A stretch of DNA of 64,000 nucleotides from Gemella sp. zg-570 (GTDB taxonomy: Bacteria; Bacillota; Bacilli; Staphylococcales; Gemellaceae), in contig NZ_CP076443.1 in the NCBI RefSeq assembly GCF_018866345.1, positions 1,077,501 through 1,141,500 on the forward strand. The letters run 5' to 3'. Positions 57,858 to 64,000 of this stretch are shown in pieces. Below the pieces are notes generated by a model. That model searched no databases, was not told where the DNA came from, and saw only the letters and a program-made list of their open reading frames with translations. The position numbers were made by a program, and so were the translations under genes. Each line of letters begins with the position of its first letter. The first letter of the stretch is position 1.

Positions 57858-58108
57858 CCATATACAAAACTATAATTCAAAATATTTATAAAGTTTAAAA
57901 ATTTTTATTTAGAATAAATTTTTTTAATAAAATTATTTGGATAAAATTTAATTTTAAAATAATTTATTTTTAATTTTAACTTCTTCTACTAGATTTTAAA
58001 TTTTAAATATTTCTCACTGAGTGTTTTAAAAAATAATTTAAAATATAAAATTTTACTTGTATTAGCAAATTTTTATTTTTATCTAACCGTATAATTTTAC
58101 AAATAAAA
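57858..58108. other. Intergenic stretch with no recognised gene
   Basis: About 250 bases, nearly all A and T, between the nptA promoter and the tRNA terminator. No gene or recognised RNA motif was found. Confidence 0.5.
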
Positions 58109-58131
58109 AAAGACACTTTAAAAGTGTCTTT
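58109..58131 (-). terminator. Terminator of the tRNA operon
   Basis: A 10-bp stem (AAAGACACTT / AAGTGTCTTT) with a 3-base loop is followed by a T run on the minus strand. Confidence 0.9.
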
Positions 58132-58136
58132 CTATA

Positions 58137-58207
58137 AGGTGGATACCGGATTTGAACCGGTGATCAAGGTTTTGCAGACCCATGCCTTACCACTTGGCTA
58201 ATCCACC
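58137..58207 (-). tRNA. tRNA-Cys (anticodon GCA)
   Basis: On the minus strand the acceptor GGTGGAT pairs with ATCCACC. The anticodon loop reads CTGCAAA with GCA, and the T loop is GGTTCAAATCC. The discriminator is U, the identity base for cysteine. CCA is not encoded. Confidence 0.95.
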
Positions 58208-58224
58208 AGCATATAAATTCTAAA

Positions 58225-58301
58225 TGGGGCGGCTGACGGGAATCGAACCCGCGTATGTCGGAACCACAATCCGATGCGTTAACCACTTCGCCACAGCCGC
58301 C
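58225..58301 (-). tRNA. tRNA-His (anticodon GTG)
   Basis: The anticodon loop reads TTGTGGT with GTG. The acceptor GCGGCTG pairs with CAGCCGC, and an extra 5' G faces C73, the histidine identity pair. The CCA end is encoded. It lies 17 bases upstream of tRNA-Cys, so both are likely cut from one transcript. Confidence 0.95.
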
Positions 58302-58319
58302 ATGTCTTAGAACATATAT

Positions 58320-58348
58320 ATTATATATTTTTTGTTTTATCTTGTCAA
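58320..58348 (-). promoter_or_regulatory. Consensus promoter of the tRNA-His/tRNA-Cys unit
   Basis: TTGACA (58343-58348) and TATAAT (58320-58325) with 17-base spacing on the minus strand, immediately before tRNA-His. Confidence 0.85.
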
Positions 58349-58352
58349 TAGT

Positions 58353-59657
58353 TTATAATATTTTTACACCGAGTGCCTGCAAATACTCTTTTAGCGTCTT
58401 ATTTACAAGCTCTTTGTTACTTGCAGTTGCTTCTAAATCAACCCTTATTTCTATATCTTTATGGTAGCTCTGCGTTAAAACTATATTGCTTAAAACACAA
58501 ATATTAGAAACTAAGCCGCAAAATTCTACTTCCTTATATTGACTTTTAGAAATATACTTAGCCAAGTCTATACTCCCAAAACTTTCTTTTTCAAAAATTC
58601 TTTTTGCTTGATTTAAATATTGATTTATATGACCATGTACCTGATGACCCTCTGTATCTTTTTTACAATGCTCAACAGGAATATGTTTTCCTTCTCTAGT
58701 CTCAAAATAATCTTCTTTATGAGTGTCTAATGTAAATATTATATCTTGATTTTTTTCTAAATAATCTTTTATTTTATTTTCTATTACTGCTTCTATTTTT
58801 TCAGCTTCTGAAAATCCTAAACTACCGTCGACAAAATCTTTTTGGTAATCAACAACTACCAATAATTTTTCACTTGTTTTATTTTTAATATTGTATTTAA
58901 TAAATATAAATAGAGTTAAGACAAAAATTATTGCAGATGAAATTATTAAAGATTCATCAAGCATTCTAATATTTCTATAATTTATTAATATTAAAATATT
59001 TACAATAATAATTAGCAATAAAAATGTAATTATAAATTTTAATTTAGCTTTTAATTCTAAGAAAAATTCTTTTTTACCTAGTTTCTTGTACAAAATATAT
59101 ATTAATAAACCTGTTGCTACTAAAAGAACTAATATTATACCGTATCTATGCAATAAAAAGAATACATGCTTCCAACTTGGACCCAATATATAACCCATAG
59201 TTATAAAAGTAAATACCCAGAGAATACCACCAAAAGTTGAATAAATATGAAATTTTTTAGCATCAATTCTTGAAATACCAGAAAAATAACCCAGTATATG
59301 TCTAACTCCTGGCAGATAATAAGCAATAATTATTACAATATTTCCATACTTATTAAAAAATTTATTGGCTTCTGTCATTCTTGACTTGGTTAAACCGATA
59401 TAAGAACCGTACTTGTCAATAGCCTTTGTACCTAATCTTCTTCCTATTTCATAAGATAACTGCATACCTATAATAGTTCCCAAGGAGCCAGAAATTATCA
59501 TAAATAAATAATTTGCGTGTCCGTAATAACCCATAACTCCAGCTAGAACCATCATTGTTTCTCCTGGTATAGGCAGAGCAACAAATTCTAATATTAATGA
59601 AACAAATAATATTAAATAAACATGTTCTGTTAATAATCTAAATAATGTTTCTTCCAT
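58353..59657 (-). CDS. DedA-family membrane protein fused to a nicotinamidase/isochorismatase-like hydrolase
   Basis: The protein of 434 residues has an N-terminal DedA (SNARE-associated) domain (about 1-190), with LPIPGETMMVLAG and the conserved Arg in YYLPGVRHILGYFSGIS. Two further membrane helices follow (about 205-255). From about 264 there is a cysteine-hydrolase domain: VVVDYQKDF carries the catalytic Asp (270), DTH (311-313) and EHC (330) are metal-site residues, the Lys is in FEKESFGS (357), and the nucleophile is Cys387 in SNICV. DedA proteins act in lipid carrier recycling; the hydrolase type deamidates nicotinamide or cleaves isochorismate. The start is ATG 59655-59657 after GGAGAGG with long 12-base spacing. 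One unbroken frame, no frameshift. Confidence 0.88.
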   Translation of the reverse strand: MEETLFRLLTEHVYLILFVSLILEFVALPIPGETMMVLAGVMGYYGHANYLFMIISGSLGTIIGMQLSYEIGRRLGTKAIDKYGSYIGLTKSRMTEANKFFNKYGNIVIIIAYYLPGVRHILGYFSGISRIDAKKFHIYSTFGGILWVFTFITMGYILGPSWKHVFFLLHRYGIILVLLVATGLLIYILYKKLGKKEFFLELKAKLKFIITFLLLIIIVNILILINYRNIRMLDESLIISSAIIFVLTLFIFIKYNIKNKTSEKLLVVVDYQKDFVDGSLGFSEAEKIEAVIENKIKDYLEKNQDIIFTLDTHKEDYFETREGKHIPVEHCKKDTEGHQVHGHINQYLNQAKRIFEKESFGSIDLAKYISKSQYKEVEFCGLVSNICVLSNIVLTQSYHKDIEIRVDLEATASNKELVNKTLKEYLQALGVKIL

Positions 59658-59913
59658 TAATTTGTTACACCTCTCCAAAGAATTTTACTGTCTTTAAAAA
59701 TTAAAATATTAACTTATTATATAATATTTAAAATTCAAAAGCAACCTTACTTGTTTACTAAAAATAGCTAAGCAAAATTTAAAAATTAATTTTTACTTTC
59801 TAAGTTATTTTATCTAATCAATTATAAATATACTTTAAATAAAAATATTCGAGCTTTATTAAGTAAAATTAAAAAAATTTATTTTTAGAAATCAAGCTGA
59901 TAAAAAAACAAAA

Positions 59914-59950
59914 AATATTTAGCGTGAATTTTTTATCCACGCCAAATATT
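59914..59950 (-). terminator. Terminator of valS, near-copy of the alaS terminator
   Basis: AATATTTAGCGTG pairs with CACGCCAAATATT (one mismatch) around a T-rich centre, followed on the minus strand by TTTGTTTTTTTA. About 30 of 37 bases match the alaS terminator. Confidence 0.8.
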
Positions 59951-59954
59951 CTTA

Positions 59955-62594
59955 TTATAAATTATTTAAACTAAGTATTCTTTCTTTCACAGTGTTAAAC
60001 TGTTCTTGATACATAATTTGTTTTTCTTTTTCTTTATTCACCACAGCTTCTGGTGCAGATGAAACAAATTTTTCATTAGATAATTTTTTATTTACTAAAT
60101 CTAATTCTTTTTGTAATTTTTCTAGTTCTTTTTCTAAACGTTCTTTTTCTTTGTCAATATCTATTAAGTCTGCTAGAGAAACATAAATTTCTAAATTAGG
60201 GAGTATTCTACTAATATCTGTTTCTAGTATATTTATTTCTTTTTCGATAATCAATTCACTCGGTTTAGCAAATTTTTCTAAATATACACTACCACTTAGT
60301 AAAATATCTTTTATTTCCTCGTTCAAATATTTAATTTTAATAGGTATTTCTCTTGACATTGGTGCATTAACTTCACTTCGTATGTTACGAACTGCTGTTA
60401 TTAAATCTTGAATTAACTGCATATCTGCTTTTTCTTTTTCAAATATTAATTCTTCTTTTACTTCTGCAAATTGTGAAGTTACGATACTTTCTCCAGTATG
60501 TGGTATGTGCTGCCAAATTTCTTCAGTAACAAATGGCATAAATGGATGCAACATTTTTAAAGACGCATCTAAAACATAGACTAAAACAGATTTCGTAGTA
60601 TTTTTAACTTTTTCATCTTGACTATTTAATGATATTTTTGCAATTTCTATATACCAAGAACAAAATTCTTCCCAGATGAAATTATACAAGATACGTGATG
60701 CTTCTCCAAATTCATATTTTTCAAATAATCTTTCGTAATCACTTATTGTGTGTGCTAATTTAGTTAAAATATATTTATCAGCTAAAGTTTTTTCTCTACT
60801 TAAATCTATATCTTCATATTTAAAATCTTCTAAATTCATAATAACAAAACGTGAAGCATTCCAAATTTTGTTGATATAGTTCCAAGAAGCCTCTATTTTT
60901 TCAGTAGAATATCTCAAGTCTTGACCAGGTGTAGAATTTGTTGCTAAGAAATAACGCAGACTATCAGCTCCATATTTTTCAATAACTTCCATTGGGTCAA
61001 CTCCGTTGCCCAAAGATTTAGACATTTTTCGTCCTTGTTCATCACGTACCAAACCATGAATTAAAGTATCTTTAAAAGGTCTTTTACCTGTGAAATCTAA
61101 GCCTTGGAAAATCATACGAGAAACCCAGAAAAATATAATATCATAACCAGTAACTAAGCAATCAGTTGGATAGTAACGTTTAAAATCTTCAGCTTCTTCA
61201 TTAGGCCAATCAAGAGTTGAAAAAGGCCAAAGGGCAGATGAAAACCAAGTATCTAAAACATCTTCATCTTGTGTATAATTTTCTATATCTTTTGGAGAAG
61301 TTAAACCGACATAAACTTCTCCAGTTTCATTATGGTACCAAGCTGGTATTCTGTGTCCCCACCAAAGTTGACGAGATATACACCAGTCTTGAATATTTTC
61401 CATCCAGTTTGCAAAAGTTCCTTCAAAACGATTTGGATAAAAATTTACTTTTGTATTTTCATTTTTTTGATTTTCTAAAGCCTTATCTGCCAAATATTTC
61501 ATGGCAACAAACCATTGTTTCGATAGATAAGGTTCAACTACTGCTCCAGAACGTTCTGAATGACCAACAGAATGAATATGTTTTTCAATTTTAAAACATA
61601 TCCCGCTTTCTTGTAAGTCAGCTATAAGTTGCTTACGGCAACTAAATCTATCTAAGCCCGCATATTTATCTGCATGTTCATTCATTACAGCTGATTCGTC
61701 CATAACTATTATACGCTCTAAGTTATGACGATTGCCAACTTCAAAATCATTAGGGTCGTGGGCTGGTGTAATTTTTACAACACCACTTCCAAAATCCATT
61801 TCTACATATTCATCTGCTATTACTGGTATTTCTTTATTAGTAACTGGTAGTAAAACAGTTTTACCTATATATTTTTGATAACGTTCATCTTTGGGGTGAA
61901 CTGCTACTGCCGTATCTCCAAATAAAGTCTCAGGACGAGTTGTCGCTATTTCTAAATAATCTCCAGAACCATCAGCTAGAAAATATTTTAAATGGTAAAA
62001 AGCTCCTTCTACGTCCTTATAAATTACCTCTATATTTGACAAGGCAGTTCTTTGCATAGGGTCCCAGTTAATTATTCTTTCTCCTCTATATATTATTCCC
62101 CTATTGTAGTGGTCAACAAATATTTTTGTAACTGCCTTATTTAAACCTTCATCAAGAGTAAATCTTTCACGAGAATAATCAAGTCCAAGACCCAATTTCG
62201 CCCACTGCTCACGAATGTAGCTGGCATATTCTTCTTTCCACTCCCAAGCTTTTTCTAAAAATTTTTCACGTCCTAAGTCATGACGTAAAATTCCTGATTT
62301 TCTTAATTTTTCCTCAACCTTTGCTTGTGTAGAAATTCCTGCATGGTCCATACCCGGTAAGTACAAAACATCAAAACCTTTTAATCTTTTGTAACGAGTT
62401 AGCATATCTTGCAAAGTCGTATCCCAAGCATGACCTATGTGTAATTTACCTGTTACGTTGGGTGGTGGAATAACTATTGTGTATGGATTTTTTTTGCTTT
62501 TATTATTAGCCTTAAAAACTTCTTTTTCTAGCCACCAAGAATAACGATTTTTTTCTATTTCTTGGGGATTATATTTTGTTGACATCTCTGACAT
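59955..62594 (-). CDS. valS: Valyl-tRNA synthetase
   Basis: The 879-residue class I synthetase has HIGH as [10 protein letters not shown] and KMSKS as [10 protein letters not shown], with the editing (CP1) domain between. A C-terminal coiled coil is rich in [18 protein letters not shown]. Length and ends are normal for Bacilli. The start is the first ATG after AAAGGAG, 12 bases after the endonuclease gene. There is no T-box directly upstream, which is unusual for a Bacilli valS; the leader, if any, would have to lie beyond the restriction genes outside the window. Confidence 0.98.
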   Translation of the reverse strand: MSEMSTKYNPQEIEKNRYSWWLEKEVFKANNKSKKNPYTIVIPPPNVTGKLHIGHAWDTTLQDMLTRYKRLKGFDVLYLPGMDHAGISTQAKVEEKLRKSGILRHDLGREKFLEKAWEWKEEYASYIREQWAKLGLGLDYSRERFTLDEGLNKAVTKIFVDHYNRGIIYRGERIINWDPMQRTALSNIEVIYKDVEGAFYHLKYFLADGSGDYLEIATTRPETLFGDTAVAVHPKDERYQKYIGKTVLLPVTNKEIPVIADEYVEMDFGSGVVKITPAHDPNDFEVGNRHNLERIIVMDESAVMNEHADKYAGLDRFSCRKQLIADLQESGICFKIEKHIHSVGHSERSGAVVEPYLSKQWFVAMKYLADKALENQKNENTKVNFYPNRFEGTFANWMENIQDWCISRQLWWGHRIPAWYHNETGEVYVGLTSPKDIENYTQDEDVLDTWFSSALWPFSTLDWPNEEAEDFKRYYPTDCLVTGYDIIFFWVSRMIFQGLDFTGKRPFKDTLIHGLVRDEQGRKMSKSLGNGVDPMEVIEKYGADSLRYFLATNSTPGQDLRYSTEKIEASWNYINKIWNASRFVIMNLEDFKYEDIDLSREKTLADKYILTKLAHTISDYERLFEKYEFGEASRILYNFIWEEFCSWYIEIAKISLNSQDEKVKNTTKSVLVYVLDASLKMLHPFMPFVTEEIWQHIPHTGESIVTSQFAEVKEELIFEKEKADMQLIQDLITAVRNIRSEVNAPMSREIPIKIKYLNEEIKDILLSGSVYLEKFAKPSELIIEKEINILETDISRILPNLEIYVSLADLIDIDKEKERLEKELEKLQKELDLVNKKLSNEKFVSSAPEAVVNKEKEKQIMYQEQFNTVKERILSLNNL

Positions 62595-62606
62595 AATAAT
62601 TCTCCT

Positions 62607-63287
62607 TTATTTTAATTTCATTTTTAAAGTTTCTACTACTTCGGATATTTTGATTAATTCATCTATAAAATATTCAAAATTATCTTCCATATCATTTTTT
62701 CTTTTATTTATTATTTCTTCATAATCTATTTTTAATAATTCACATAATTCCCTACCTGTCATTATGTGTTCTTCATCGAAAACTCCCTTAAATCCTGATT
62801 TTATAACATCTTTATTTTCTTGGTTAAAACTGCATATATAATAATCTGTTGCAAAAGGTATTTTTGCTCCAAACTTCATTGAAAATTCTTCTAAATTTTC
62901 TTTTTCTGCCCTAGATTTTTTAGTATCAAAAGCATCACCATCTTTTAGTTCTATAACTTTACAAATTCTATTATTTTCTACTATAAATATCAATAAATCT
63001 GGTTCTTTATCTCTAAGTGGAGCTGAATATTTTTTAGATTTTTTAAAAACTTTTTTAGTACATAAATATACGCCATTATCTATACTAGAAATAATCGCTT
63101 GCTCTATAAAATAATCTATATCTTCTATTTTGTTAGATTTATCTACTATAATTCTTTCTAATTCAGTTCCATTGGAGATAACTGTCGCCTGTACTTTTGA
63201 TATTAATTTTCCTAATTCTTCATTTCCCAAAGTTCTAGTATAACCCGAATTACCGTCTGTTCGTCCTTTTGCATTTCTAATTTTCAT
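62607..63287 (-). CDS. Putative type II restriction endonuclease (PD-(D/E)XK)
   Basis: This protein of about 226 residues has the nuclease core PDLLIFI (about 95-101) followed by KVIELKDGDAFD, giving the Asp and Glu-x-Lys catalytic residues. GNSGYTRTLGNEELG is near the N terminus. The adjacent methyltransferase gene, overlapping by 11 bases or more, supports a restriction enzyme. The start is taken at ATG 63285-63287 after GGAG; two earlier in-frame ATG codons exist. Style recalls MboII-like enzymes, but I cannot confirm the recognition site. A DNA repair nuclease is less likely. Confidence 0.75.
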   Translation of the reverse strand: MKIRNAKGRTDGNSGYTRTLGNEELGKLISKVQATVISNGTELERIIVDKSNKIEDIDYFIEQAIISSIDNGVYLCTKKVFKKSKKYSAPLRDKEPDLLIFIVENNRICKVIELKDGDAFDTKKSRAEKENLEEFSMKFGAKIPFATDYYICSFNQENKDVIKSGFKGVFDEEHIMTGRELCELLKIDYEEIINKRKNDMEDNFEYFIDELIKISEVVETLKMKLK

Positions 63288-63984
63288 TTGTTTCATCTCC
63301 ATAAATTATATCACAACCTAAAAAATTTCTATTAGTATCCTTACAAGCAGTAAAAACAGAATATCCACCAGCTGCAAAATCTCCTACAATATCATTTTCT
63401 TCCGTTGTTGCAAGTATTAAATTTTTTTGTAATTCTATTGGTTTAGAGTGAGCATGACTTTTTATTATTTTTTCTTCCCATACATCTGGTATATTATGTA
63501 ATTTCCAAGTTGATTTAGCTTTTTTAGGTTCTTTTTGGATAACAATTAAATATTCACTTCTTCTTCTTGAGCGATATCCCATACCTATTTTTTTCTTATC
63601 CCAAGTTATCATATCTACTGTATGTAATTTCTTAACATTTAAAAACCATTTTTTTATTCCTTCGACTAAATGAAATTTATCAACCCATAAAAATAAATAA
63701 CCGTTAGGTAGTAAGACTCTATCTATATTTATTATAAATTTTTCAATTATATCATCAGTCATCTGAGGTAATTCAGAACGAACTTTCCCTCTACTAACAC
63801 CTTCATTTCCATAAGACATTTTATCTAAAATCCCCCTGTACTGAGGGTCAAAAAAAATTATTTTTAAAGTTTCATCTTCTACTAATTCTAACAAATCTAA
63901 TCCATTCATTTTATTTTTTTTATTTAAAAATTTTTCCTTATTGAATGATTTAATTTTTTCTACATCATCAAAAATTTCATTCAT
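63277..63984 (-). CDS. DNA adenine/cytosine-N4 methyltransferase of a type II system
   Basis: The 235-residue enzyme has motif IV as DPQY (in IIFFDPQYRGILDKMSYG) near residue 46, and the AdoMet-binding motif I late as DFAAGGYSVFTA near 200. This gives the beta order IV before I. The family usually reads DPPY or DPFxGSG at these sites, so both motifs are variants. HSKPIELQKNLI precedes motif I as usual. It methylates the host site to protect it from the neighbouring nuclease. The ATG overlaps a possible upstream stop (ATGAATGA), so another gene of the system may lie beyond the window edge. Confidence 0.85.
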   Translation of the reverse strand: MNEIFDDVEKIKSFNKEKFLNKKNKMNGLDLLELVEDETLKIIFFDPQYRGILDKMSYGNEGVSRGKVRSELPQMTDDIIEKFIINIDRVLLPNGYLFLWVDKFHLVEGIKKWFLNVKKLHTVDMITWDKKKIGMGYRSRRRSEYLIVIQKEPKKAKSTWKLHNIPDVWEEKIIKSHAHSKPIELQKNLILATTEENDIVGDFAAGGYSVFTACKDTNRNFLGCDIIYGDETNEN

Positions 63985-64000
63985 AAAAATACATTTCCCC

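Overview
The window reads as chromosomal core DNA of a very AT-rich (roughly 25-30% GC by eye), low-GC Gram-positive coccus of the Bacilli. Gene content and protein style resemble Gemella, with a Staphylococcus-like lysine gene set. The genus is an inference from the sequence, not from a database comparison. There is no prophage, insertion sequence, CRISPR array or rRNA operon. The only clearly accessory genes are a restriction-modification pair at the right edge.

Layout. 1-569: 5' part of a uracil permease, running off the left edge. 696-5258: the str operon (rpsL-rpsG-fusA-tuf, minus strand). 5331-12640: a seven-gene lysine/diaminopimelate operon (lysA-dapA-dapB-dapH-dapL-alr-asd, minus) behind a lysine riboswitch. 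12653-19096: a truncated apbE, then trxB, lgt, hprK, a YvlD-like protein, ppaC, msrA, a YihY-family protein and a small membrane protein, closely packed on the minus strand. 19234-23699: rpsT, holA and the competence genes comEC-comEB-comEA. 23739-26047 (plus): cysteine desulfurase and mnmA, for tRNA 2-thiolation. 26157-28784 (minus): tsaE-tsaB-rimI-tsaD, for t6A tRNA modification. 28867-30622 (plus): thermonuclease, a small membrane protein, a Nudix hydrolase and a hotdog thioesterase. 30956-35497: an S9 peptidase, a PatA-type aminotransferase and ilvE. 35824-43854 (minus): alaS behind a T-box, an S1-domain protein, tkt, recR, the YbaB homologue and dnaX. 43955-46883 (plus): trkA-trkH potassium uptake. 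46933-48704: a lysP-type permease behind a second lysine riboswitch. 48713-55979 (minus): a compact seven-gene run ecfA1-ecfA2-ecfT-tsaC-GT2-GT-C-LRR surface protein. 56012-57857: a Na/Pi cotransporter followed by a 30-residue membrane peptide. 58109-58348: tRNA-His and tRNA-Cys. 58353-59657: a DedA membrane protein fused to a nicotinamidase-like hydrolase. 59914-62594: valS. 62607-63984: a PD-(D/E)XK endonuclease and a beta-type DNA methyltransferase.

How the genes work together. Lysine supply is controlled at two points by L-box RNAs: the biosynthetic operon and the permease. The PatA-type aminotransferase at 33 kb could supply the N-acetyl-DAP transaminase step missing from the operon; aspartokinase and DapF are not in the window. 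All four bacterial t6A proteins are present in two loci. Most transcription units have good sigma-A type promoters and hairpin terminators, listed individually.

Most worth a second look: the DedA-hydrolase fusion; a DnaX without the usual cysteine zinc module; a ComEC whose C-terminal metallo-beta-lactamase domain has lost its metal ligands; the coupled LRR protein/GT-C/GT2 cluster; a small ORF between nptA and its terminator; an operator-like palindrome at the nptA start site; and a restriction-modification pair directly upstream of valS.
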